A DNA stretch of 64,000 nucleotides from Axinella damicornis. Lineage: Eukaryota; Porifera; Demospongiae; Axinellida; Axinellidae. The stretch's first letter is position 1. Every line of letters begins with the position of its first letter. Below, in pieces: positions 35,562 through 45,469 of this stretch. A program made the position numbers and the translations under genes. The notes beneath the pieces were generated by a model. The model had not been told where the DNA came from. It was given only the letters and a program-made list of their open reading frames with translations, and did not search any database. Location of the stretch: contig OZ007508.1 in assembly GCA_963931865.1 (NCBI GenBank), forward strand, positions 5,029,446 to 5,093,445, written 5' to 3'.

Positions 35562-35995
35562 ATTGAGCTACATGGAAGTGAACAGTGAACACAAGCAGTC
35601 GAATAGTTAGTTTAGTTGAATTTTTAGTCCCTTCAGCCTAATTTATGGCTGGTCTGTCATGTCCCCCATATTTTGGAATTTGACCATGCAATGTTGATTT
35701 AGTTATTGTGACCATGTGTGTTGAGCCGACACAAGTTGCTGATTTGTTTGTATAATATTATTATCTGCATGCATGTCAACTGTAGGTGTTATGTGGTCTG
35801 TCACTGGTGCTAGTATGAGGGTTAGGCAAATGAAATTCTTGGAGGATCTCATGTAGTTTGATTTATTTTTGGTGACGGAATTAATACTAACAGAGTAGAA
35901 AGCTGGTGAAACTTCCTGTCAGTTGGCAAGAGATGCTAGGTATGCTACACAATGGTTTAGCTACATGCATAAATTTGTTGCAAGTGACCTGATGC

Positions 35996-36027
<32 letters not shown>

Positions 36028-37154
36028 AGCTATTCTAACTCTAACCCTCACCCCGCCCCAACTGACAAACCCACACTTGCAAGTGGCTTTTATGCAGCTT
36101 CTTCATGGACGCATGCACAGTAACATTCCAGTATTGGTGGGAACGTTTGTATGGAACGGAGGGCCTATAGGGAAGGTAGGGCCTATAGGGACCTAGCTGG
36201 ATTGGTAACATTACGGTCTCTAAGCTGACGGCACCTTAGTTATATGGTATGAACATTTAACCATGCCTTGGCCTGGGAAGTTGCTGACCCTTGCAGATCA
36301 TGGGAGTTGATAATAGGTGAAGATTGTGGTTTGCCTGTTTGTAGAGGCAGGCCAGGCAGGCCAAAGTTGCCATGGCAGTCTTGTCATGCGGTACCTTCTA
36401 TAGTACAGGAGTGGCAATTTGCACAGAAGTTTTCCACATGTACAGAACGGATGTCAAATTCAGTATACTATGTACACGTGTAGCATGTATATTATAATAT
36501 TTTTCCTGCAAACCACATAATTTTTATGCACTTATAAATTATAATTACCCACATTTCAAAAATATATATCCTTGTCTTATAAGCCTCCTTGATTGTATAT
36601 GCCAGGGCTGCTTCTATCCGCATTCCTGGGAATCGAACAAGTGTGCACCGGCCTGTGACATGGTCACTATTGTAACAGTGTGGTGTCCAAGTATGTAGTA
36701 CTCATCAATTATGCCAGCTAGTGTAATTAGGGCCTGGGAATTAAAGATTAGTGAATGGATGCATGATAATATAAAGTTTGCATACATGCTGGTTGCTATT
36801 AGCCTTGTTCCCAGGCTCCTCCCCAGCTTTTTGGCTACTAAAAGCTGGGTAGGAGCCTGGGAGCAAGGCTAATTGTTAAGAGGTCAAACTGTTAGATGGT
36901 AACTATATAGCTTCTGCCTCATGAAAGCTGTACATGTATATAGCTATCAAAACTAGGACCAGTTTGTATCAAGGTGCATAGCTATATGCACTGCAGTTTT
37001 ATTCATGGCCGCTATTATTTATTATCACTCCTATTTTCATGCCTTTTCATGCCTATTAGCAAGCCTTTTCATGCCTATTATCAAGCCTTTTCATGCCTAT
37101 TATCATGCCCCCTTTTCATGCCTATTAGCAAGCCTTTTCATGCCCCCTTTTCAT
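35562..37154. other. Intergenic region after B1, with C31 run and 22-bp minisatellite
   Basis: Holds the C31 run at 35997-36027, a CTCGTTCCCAG-family hairpin near 36808-36872 and the 22-bp minisatellite at 37035-37154. The TTAA element of unit A is absent: the empty site is near 36257-36262. I see no gene. Confidence 0.75.
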
Positions 37155-37203
37155 GCACCATCTATTAGCCAGGGTAATTATGACCCTGGCTAATAGATGG
37201 TGC
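37155..37203. repeat. Perfect 21-bp-arm hairpin
   Basis: The arms GCACCATCTATTAGCCAGGGT and their complement are separated by 7 nt. The left arm and most of the right arm are kept in unit A up to the point where the cysteine-rich gene was deleted. Confidence 0.9.
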
Positions 37204-37423
37204 ATGATGGTTTTAGCTCCATGTGCTGGGGTGTCCAAGTTTCATTTTGGCAGTGGAGTAAATATCGCCATGGATTCCTAACCACATGACGGTTACAGTC
37301 AATGGTGTGTAACGTGCACAGTGCATCAGTTATATATGTAGCCATATATAGCTACCATACTCAACTCTACATGTAGCTAGCTAGCTAGCAGAACGTTCCC
37401 AGTCAACCTGCGAAGAAAGGACT

Positions 37424-37867
37424 TCAAATCACTTTGTCAGGAACTTGTCCTAGGCGTGGGTGTTTGTCTTTCACAATGCACTGGGTTCCATTGCACGTGC
37501 CGCTACAGCATGATCCTCCACAACAGCTTTCACTGGACGAGCAGCATTTAGAGCCGCAGCAAGTTCCACTACAGCAAGTTACATCGCCACAACAGGTTTC
37601 AGTACGGTAGCAGCACGTAGAGAATCCACAGCAATCTTCACCGGTGGAACAGCATTCCTCTCCACCACAGCATTTTTGCATCATAAGACAGCAAGACGAG
37701 CCGCAGGCACTCTCACCCGCTGGGCAACCTGCGGCTGTCAGGCGATTGGCGTTCGAGATGATTTTTTCGAAAGGCGATTTGTTTTCTTGGCTCTTTGCTG
37801 GGAACGACTGAACAGTGAGGGCTCCGAAGGCTAATATGTACACGAGGAGAGCAGTAACCACGCGCAT
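37424..37867 (-). CDS. Small secreted cysteine-rich protein (granulin-like CC repeats)
   Basis: Intronless 147-residue frame with an ATG start at 37867. Residues 1-21 look like a signal peptide (MRVVTALLVYILAFGALTVQ), followed by a short polar stretch. Residues 48-130 then hold 26 cysteines, 22 of them in eleven CC pairs spaced 3-5 residues apart. The CC spacing recalls granulin modules but does not fit the granulin consensus exactly, so I leave it as a secreted disulphide-rich protein of unknown role. Structural, defence or matrix functions are all possible. It points away from B2. Unit A keeps only the first ~11 codons (12939-12987), so this gene varies between the units. Confidence 0.8.
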   Translation of the reverse strand: MRVVTALLVYILAFGALTVQSFPAKSQENKSPFEKIISNANRLTAAGCPAGESACGSSCCLMMQKCCGGEECCSTGEDCCGFSTCCYRTETCCGDVTCCSGTCCGSKCCSSSESCCGGSCCSGTCNGTQCIVKDKHPRLGQVPDKVI

Positions 37868-38034
37868 TTTGCAAGGTTCTCAGTGCAGTTCTGGCGATAC
37901 ACAACACAACCGTGTGGCTTTCTCTAGCAATTACGCACACCAAGTGCGGATCTAGCAGAAATTACGGAAACGGAGATGGAAAGATCACAGCAATATCATG
38001 CGCATGCGCATAATACTCGTAGTGTTACATGTAA

Positions 38035-38236
38035 GCTAATATAAAAGTTATATTACTGAGAACACTAATCATACATAGATTGAGCAAAAATCTGCCTAGA
38101 ATAGGTGTGGTTCAGAGTGTGGTTGCATAATGATGTATCATTATGCAACCACACTCTGAACCACACCTATTCTAGGCAGATTTTTGCTCAATCTATGTAT
38201 GATTAGTGTTCTCAGTAATATAACTTTTATATTAGC
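38035..38236. repeat. 202-bp near-perfect palindrome
   Basis: Arms of 100 nt with a 2-nt centre near 38135-38136. I found no mismatch in the parts compared. It begins GCTAATATAAAAGTTATATT and ends with the complement. A MITE with a tiny loop is the likely origin. Unit A keeps one arm only. Confidence 0.9.
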
Positions 38237-38381
38237 TTTGACCAATACATTGACATTGTCATATTAATTCAGTAATTATTAATATTATGCAGATACTATT
38301 CATGGTACTACAGTGCATCGAATTGCAGGCGACCCGTGACCTGCAAAGAGAACGCGTGCTAAGTGACCTAGCTAGGGGTCG

Positions 38382-41300
38382 ATGGCGCTGCAGATGGATC
38401 TAAACAAGGACCGCTACGTGTCCCTGTTGGAGAAGCTGATCGGAGAGGTGGAGTTCCTGCAGAACAACCCGCCGAGATTCGTACCTCAGGAGGACAGGTG
38501 ACATCATAGATAATGGACGTCGTACAGCTGTAGTGATCCATCTGTGAATGTTACATCCTGTTGTTGCATACCGCATGTTCGTGCACCCAGAGCTATCAAG
38601 CATCTTCTTGATGCTCTGAAACCGTACACAGTTGAGAATGGTGGAGTTCTGAAGGTGGAGCACGTGTGGTATGTGGAGGGGAGGGGGAACCTGATCATTG
38701 AGTACTCACCAGAGGGAGCTGAGGGTGAGTGAGGGAGGGCCCAGGGAGGAGGGGGTGGAGTGGGGAGAAAGGGAGGGTGAGACGAAGGTAAAAAGGCTGG
38801 ATGTAGCCTTGTTCCTAGTTATCCCTTCGCTTTCTCCACCACATGATCGCTTTCAGTATGCACGCGCGGAGAAGGTCTAGAAACTGTGGACCACTTTACT
38901 CGGTACAAAAGAATTAAGCTTAAGTCACGTCCGTTTACGTCATCCTATTAGTGTGACTGCAGTCAGTCGATTCTGGCCCACTAACCTTGTTGGCTACTTG
39001 TAGTTCTGTCTGTATTGTCATTGTGCAGGAGAGCAGCAAACGCAGGCAACTTCAGACAGTCCTCAACGCTTGTACCGAGCGATTTGAAAGATCACCACAT
39101 GACAGCTGCAATCTGATTGACTCTACCAGCCCAAGCAAAGTGGTCCAAAGTTTCTAGACCCGTGCAGTCACGTGAGTCGATCCGTGCTAGCCCGCTAGAC
39201 TACCTTGTTCCCAGCATCTGTTATTGTTTGTCATATTACATCATAGATTCTGTGAAGCCACAGACCTACATCAGTGGCGGATGCAGGGGTAGTTCGTTGG
39301 GTTCGGTTGAACCCCCCTTCTTACAGTTGAATTAATAAAGAACTTACCTTACTTTCAACCAATAATTTCAAGTGCTTGCTTGCAGCGGTGACGAGCATCG
39401 AAGGCAACATCCAGCGCAACATCAAGCGCTCAGTTATTAGCTGCCGTTACATTGCAACTCCTGGCTGAAACCGAACGGCTTGGGAACGAGACCACGATCT
39501 AGTATGTTTACGTGTACGTATACGGGCGTTGCGTGAGCGAAATTTGAGCAAGAAACATGCATGGCGGCCCCGGACCGTCCTGCAATCCTTTTAAATCTGG
39601 AACTTGCAGTGCAAAGCACAAAGGTGCCACGAGAGCCCATCCTGATATCTGAAAAATAAAGGTGAAAAAATTTTCCCACACCTCGCGCGGACTGATCAAC
39701 ACTACTCTACACACCTCTGTGTTCACTGCCTTACGCATGGCAGCAGCCTTGCACATAAAAAGAACCCCCCTTTCTAAAATCCTGGATCCGCCCCTGTACA
39801 TGTAACAATTTAGATGCTAAATTAGATGGCCATCATGCCCATGTTTTCTTCATTCAATGAGACAGCATCATACTGTCCGTAGTGAATATGTGGCTTGCAT
39901 GGTATGCTAACTGCATGTTTTTCTCTTGGTTCTCTTGTGATCAGAGAGGACAGTGGCATTTGTCGGGAGTCACCTGGATGTGGTCCCGGCCAACCCTGAG
40001 ACATGGGAGAGGAACCCCTTCAAGCTCTGTGTGGAGGTAGGGAGTATGTACTGTTACGGTTGTAACAGTACATACAACGTATTTCTCCACACCAATTATT
40101 CGACCCCTAAGAATCAGTGTTAACCCATGGAGCAATATCACAGCACTAATTCTGTATTATAGACAACTTTGGTATGTGGGGGGAACATGGGCATGTAATG
40201 TGGGCAACATGGGCATGTAATGTGGGCAACATGGGCATGTAATGTGGGCAACATGGGCATGTAATGTGGGCAACATGGGCATGTAATGTGGGCAACATGG
40301 GGCAACCTGGCATATTGGCACGTGGGTAGGTTTGATAGAGAAGCAGAGCAGGAAATAGAGGACATATCAGCCAATGAATATTATATGGGATGCAGGAAAA
40401 CCCGGAACGGAATGGAACGGAACCGGAAGTAGTAATTAATGTTTCCTCGTGTACAACTAGCCATTGCCTCCTGCAGGGAAGTCAGAGAACAGTTTAGTCT
40501 CGCGAGTTGGCTGAGTTGCACAGTATTTTGGAGCCATGAAGCGTTAGCGAGGTAGTCACGCGGGTCCAAGTCTGCTGGCAGCATGCAACGACCTCGATTT
40601 CGAGGATGACCTGAACGAGGCATTTGTTGCGGTACGTGCTAGGGAAGTCAGAGAGCTGGGCCAAGCGAGTACCGAAGTAATCTATACTACAAAGAGCATC
40701 GAGCACTAATTATTCTACTGTCCTTGAGGCTCGCCCCCTGCTCTGCTTACATAAACGCAATGCTAAGTACAGATCCAGTAGCGCAATAGAGACAGTTCAG
40801 GCCATACCATGTCCCAAGAAAGTCCTCCAGCAGCTGCCTATAAGTGCTACATGTTATGTTCACACAAAACATCCGAGTCGTTTATAATTCAGCTAAAGTT
40901 GCTCTACAACAATGTTGATTATCGCCATATAATTACTTCTGGTTCCATTCCGTTCCGTTCTGTTCCTGACCGTTCCGGGTTTTCCTGCATCCCCCAGTGA
41001 TTATATTGCCTTGTATTTAAAAAAGACAAAAGTATGCGCAAGATCTTAAGTTTTGGACTCATTTATCAAGAAAACTTATCCCTCATACACACACCTCACC
41101 AGGGGGACAAGCTGTATGGCCGTGGTACCACGGACTGCCTGGGACACGTGGCACTGATCACTGAGTTGTTCATTCAGCTGGCGGAGAAGAAGCCGAACCT
41201 GAAATACTCTGTTGTCGCTGTCTTCATTGCCAGGTGAGCTGAGATGCCCTGCAGCTGGGGATATAGTAGCCTCGTTCCCAGGTGCTGCCGAGCGCCTGGG

Positions 41301-44300
41301 AACGAGACTAGAAATATAGCAACCTACCTCAACTGGAAGTGGCTTAGTCAAGCAGTTGTTATACTTGATTCTATCAAGAGTTCTATTCTACCACCTCTGT
41401 TCCCCCTCCCCTCCTTCCCCTCCCCTCCTTTCCCTCCCTTCCTTTCCCTTCTCCTTCCCCTCCCTCCCACCTTCCTTCCCTCCCTCCCTCTTCCCTCCCT
41501 CCCCTCCATTCTCCCCACTCTTTCCCTCCCACTCATCTCCCTTCTCCTCCCCCCTCCCACTCCACACAGTGAGGAAAACAACTCGATCCCTGGAGTGGGT
41601 GTGGACAAGATGATGCAGTGTGGGAAACTGGACCACCTCAAGAACGGACCCATCTATTGGGTGGACTCTGCCGACACTGACCTCTGCATGGGTGAGGACA
41701 TAGGAATTTCATGTGACTGTCATGTGACTCCTGCATTATGGTTTGTGGATTGTTCATAGAGTCAGGAGGGTATATTACACTGGCCTATTCACGTGCCTAA
41801 TGATGTGAACTTCCACCATCAATGAGATTGGGCTGCGATATGACTAGTCTCATTCCCAGACCCCACGTGTGCGCGTTCGGGGTCTGGGAACGAGACTACG
41901 ATATGACCAGAACTACGTGACAACTAGTGCCACACACTCCGGGTCGGTGAGCCCTTTGTAAACAGCTGAAATGGAGGCTAGCTGTTCTGGCTGGAGACAT
42001 ATAGGGGTACCTAGCCTCTGAAGGGCATAGGAAAGAAGAGCTCAATCGATGTCAGTAGCAAATGTCACCAATGACCATGCAAACTTCACGGCCAGACCAT
42101 AATTATAGTGATATTGTATGTTTTTGACTGTCATGTAGTATACAGTAGTTCATGATTTGGAAATTAAATGTACAAGTAGCTGAGCTCGCTTCGCTCGCTC
42201 AGCTACTTCCCCCTTGTCCGCCTACGTGTGTAATTCAGCGCCAGACAGCTCTCTATCAGAGCTGCTGCTCCCCGATTGCGTCCGCTTCAGCTGCTGCTCG
42301 CCGATTGCATCGATCTGCTTCAACTGCTGCTCCCCGTTTGTGTCCGCTTCAGCTGCTGCTCGCCACTTGTGTCTGCTTCAGCTGCTACTCCCCGATTGCG
42401 TACGTTTCAACTGCTCCCCGATTGCGTCCGCTTCGGCTGTTGCTCCTCGATTGCGTCTGCTTCAACTGCTGCTCCGGCTTCACCTGCAGCTCCCGATTGC
42501 GTCCGCTTTGACTGCTGCTCACCGATATTGCATCCGTCTGCTGTTCTAGAAGCTTCCAGCTAGCCCATGCCCAATGTTCTCGAACATTCTTCGCGGAGTT
42601 CGAGGTTCAATTGTACGAAGGTCGCGCGTCACTATAGTGTAGTCCCGCCCCACGAACATCCCACTTCCGTTACACACAGACAGACAGACAGACGAACAGA
42701 CACACACATGGTTAAAATCTTAATGTATTGATGCACATACAGTTGATACCACCGGACCTGGACCCTTCTTTCTTGGTTGTGGGTGGGGCCTAGTTACAAG
42801 ACTATACTCAATCCCTACAACTCCTTCCTCTCCCCACCGTCCCCCCTCACACACCCATTCGCACGCATATCTCCCATATGTGCTCACACACACACACATA
42901 CACATGCACTCCACAGCTACAGCTGCTGCGGTAATGTGGAAGATAAAGTTCAAAGGTCATCTCTTCCACTCGGGCCTGCCCCACAAAGGGACCAACTCCA
43001 TTGAACTAGGCAGTGAGGCCATTGCGTATATCCAACAGAAATTTTATGAGGACTTCCCTGCCGTGAGTGTGTACGTGTGTGTGTATGCATGTGTATGTGT
43101 CAGGACTCTATCCTGACTAGTCAACAACATATTGCAAGGGTATGCAATCCCAGTTATACCTACCTCCTACCTCATATTCCTTCATCCATTCTCCTCAGCA
43201 CCCTAGTGAGGAGCGCTACCAGTTTCTCACACCCTCCACAATGAAGCCCACCCAGGTCACATGTTCTGAGGGGTCCGTCAATCAGATACCTCCATGGACC
43301 GAGATTTGTGGAGACATTCGGCTCACACCCTTTTACAATGTGTATGACTGCATGAAGAAGCTGGAGGGTTATGTGAAGGAACTCAACGATGGTGAGTCAT
43401 GTGACTTCCTTAGCAACCAGCTTGTGACCCTGCACTGTCCTCAGCAATATGATCATGTTGTTTCAGTTCACTCACTCACTCCCTCCCTCCCTCCCTCCCT
43501 CCCTCCCTCCCTCCCTCCCTCCCTCCCTCCCTCCCTCCCTCCCTCCCTCCCTCCCTCCCTCCCTCCCTCCCCCCAGATATCACCCAGCTACCCACGCGAG
43601 GACCCTGCAGTAAGTATGAGCTTGATCTGGAGGGGGGAACATTTCGCGGAGAGCTGGAGTTAACATTTCAGGAAGATCCGTTGAAGGTGAGTGAAGTGTT
43701 GTCTTTAGTGACTTGTGTATTTACACGGGGTAGGCTGCACAGTGTATACCAGAGACACCGTGGGACACTAGGTGACTCCACACTGTACGTGACTATATAT
43801 GTCATAATTAAACGTGTGCTCTCTTGATTTGTGGTATGATCCGTAAGAATGTCAAATCATCCGATTGTGGAAATATTGTCCAAATATGGGTTGGTTCATG
43901 TCGCTTTTGATCGCTGAAAGTTTTGATCTTATCAACGCTGAGGGTTCACCACAGTGCTAACGAGGGCCTGGAGAATGCAGGTGTAGGGTTGGGCACATCA
44001 CTAGTAGTAGTGTAGTCCCCCAAACTTCCCACTTCCACTTCTGTACCTCACAGATACACACATACTCACCAGGGTTGTTGCAATTACTGCTTTCCAGTAA
44101 TCAATTATGATTACAATTACTAGCTCTTTCCAGAAGCCAATTAGCATTACAATTTCAATTAATTCCACACAATTACAATTACGATTACAATTACACACTA
44201 TACATTTGCAACATGCAATCCATTATAGGTGGAGCAAAACCTTGTATGTTTCGTTGGATATTTATAACTAGCTACTCAAATTTTTGTAACCAGTATGTGT

Positions 44301-45469
44301 TTTATGTTGGGGAGCATACTTATAGATATTGACCTCCTAGCTATTGAGTAGTTGAGCTTCAACCACAAGGTAATCAACTACAATTGCAACTACTCAGACA
44401 AAATTATCATCAATTACAATTAAAATTACGATTACATAGGAATTTGTAATTAATTGTAATCGATTACAATTACAAACTACCATTACAACAACCCTGATAC
44501 TCACAGGCTTAGAATCTTAATGTACGCAGATACATAGCCATCGTGAGTTCTAGGTATATATTTGCTTCTCCCTTTCCAAAGCAGATGTGACGCACGATAT
44601 GACCCCATAACAAATTGGTATGTAGCCATACAAACACATTCTTGCCATTATGTTTAGAGACGCCAGTTATTTGAAATCCTAACTTATAAACTGATTTACA
44701 GGTTAGCCAGTTAACTGGTTTTAGAATCACAGCAGTCTACTCCATTATCCTCACTTGAGAGCCATAGGTTTCATTTACGTCACCAGATGTCCCTACCCAC
44801 ACCCCAGGCCTCTACCTAGTCATTTGTTGCTTGCCGTATAAAATGGTGCTTATCGTCAGTTCATCCCGACCATGTGGTCATGCAGGGTATAGCATGCAGC
44901 TTGGATTCCGACGGCTTCAAGAAACTGGATGAGGCCACAAGAGAGGTGGTAGGTGAGAGCAATCCATACTCTGATTGCGGAAGCTTGCCTCTGGTTGCTG
45001 ACTTGCAGGAGGCAGGGTTTGATGTGCAGGTGGGTTGGCTGTGTGATAGTCACATGATAGTTACATTAGTGGGTGGGCTGTCATGTGACTCCCCTTTCCC
45101 TTCCTCCCCTCCTCTCCTCTTTCTCCCGGGCCCTCCCTCCCTCCCTCCCTCCCTCCCTCCCTCCCTCCCTCCCTCCCTCCCTCCCTCCCCCCCCCCCTCC
45201 CTCCATCCCTCCCTCCCTCCCTCCCTCCCCCCCTCCCTCCCTCCCTCCCTCCCTCCCTCCCTCCCTCCCTCCCTCCCTCCCTCCCTCCCTCCCTCCCTCC
45301 CTCTCTCCCTCCCTCCCTCCCTCCCTCCCTCCCTCCCTCCCTCCCTCCCCAGATCTGTGGCTATGGTCACAGCAGTGTTTACCACGGTGACAATGAATAC
45401 TGCACTCTCTCTGTAATGGAGAAGGGATTTAAGATCCTGTGCACACTGCTCAACAAGTTCAACCAGTAG
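38382..45469 (+). CDS. ArgE-like M20 metallopeptidase/deacetylase, gene B2 (10 exons)
   Basis: Exons: 38382-38497, 38591-38724, 39945-40036, 41103-41233, 41570-41691, 42917-43062, 43199-43391, 43577-43686, 44886-45029, 45353-45469. They total 1305 nt, or 434 residues. This is the unit B counterpart of A2, without the 6-bp exon 5 insertion. All M20 metal residues are present: SHLDVV, GRGTTD, the Glu pair in SEENN, and VYHGDNEY. Exon 2 ends SPEGAE where A2 has TPEGAQ. Introns carry a 525-bp CAG-type element, a 609-bp long-TIR element, two hairpin elements, a minisatellite insertion and a hAT-type MITE. A zinc amidohydrolase of the ArgE/acylase group is expected; the substrate is not established. 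Confidence 0.9.
39272..39796 (-). mobile_element. CAGTGGCGGATGCAGG element with 5-bp TSD TACAT
   Basis: 525-bp insertion in intron 2 of B2, absent from A2. TACAT is at 39267-39271 and 39797-39801. Ends CAGTGGCGGATGCAGG and, inverted, CAGGGGCGGATCCAGG. The interior shares sequence with the element at 13843-14469 in inverse orientation, including a TCTCGTTCCCAAGCCG-type stretch. Confidence 0.88.
40176..40305 (+). repeat. 22-bp minisatellite in intron 3 of B2
   Basis: Five units of AACATGGGCATGTAATGTGGGC. A2 has about two diverged units at 16770-16850. Confidence 0.9.
40387..40995 (+). mobile_element. Long-TIR element in intron 3 of B2
   Basis: 609-bp insertion absent from A2. The terminal repeats GGGATGCAGGAAAACCCGGA are inverted, and a CCGTTCCGTTC-rich subterminal zone follows on both sides. 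ATTATAT occurs at 40380-40386 and again at 41000-41006, four bases beyond the right terminus, so the TSD is probable but the exact edge is unclear. It has no transposase. Confidence 0.8.
41267..41310. mobile_element. 44-bp hairpin element in intron 4 of B2
   Basis: Starts TAGCCTCGTTCCCAGG and ends CCTGGGAACGAGACTA. Flanking 9-mers are GGGATATAG and GAAATATAG (7 of 9). Shared with A2 (17184-17227). Confidence 0.8.
41845..41898. mobile_element. 54-bp hairpin element with perfect 9-bp TSD, unit B only
   Basis: Arms TAGTCTCATTCCCAGACCCC and, inverted, TAGTCTCGTTCCCAGACCCC (19 of 20). CGATATGAC is at 41836-41844 and 41899-41907. Unit A has the empty site near 17710-17722 with a single TGATATGAC. 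Confidence 0.92.
42171..42728 (+). repeat. Insertion with CTGCTGCTCCCCGATTGCGTC minisatellite, unit B only
   Basis: About 555 bp in intron 5 of B2, absent from A2. The left edge is a short hairpin (AAGTAGCTGAGC...GCTCAGCTACTT). 42258-42530 holds about ten ~27-30-bp units built on GCTGCTCCCCGATTGCGTC. A CAGACAGACAGA/CACACA stretch ends it. Frames across the repeat are open but low-complexity and unlikely to be coding. Confidence 0.8.
43482..43574 (+). repeat. (CCCT)n array, intron 7 of B2
   Basis: Pure CCCT units that end at the exon 8 acceptor. Confidence 0.93.
44070..44496 (+). mobile_element. hAT-type MITE with 8-bp TSD ATACTCAC, unit B only
   Basis: 427 bp in intron 8 of B2. A perfect 8-bp ATACTCAC is at 44062-44069 and 44497-44504. 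Ends are CAGGGTTGTTGCAATTAC and, inverted, CAGGGTTGTTGTAATGG. The interior is rich in AATTACAATTAC repeats. An 8-bp TSD with CAG ends is the hAT signature. Confidence 0.92.
45093..45350 (+). repeat. (CCCT)n array, last intron of B2
   Basis: About 250 nt of CCCT units ending at the exon 10 acceptor. Confidence 0.93.

Noticed and set aside
42214..42563. Leu/Cys/Ser-rich frames
   Set aside because: Three overlapping frames of the same ~27-bp minisatellite.
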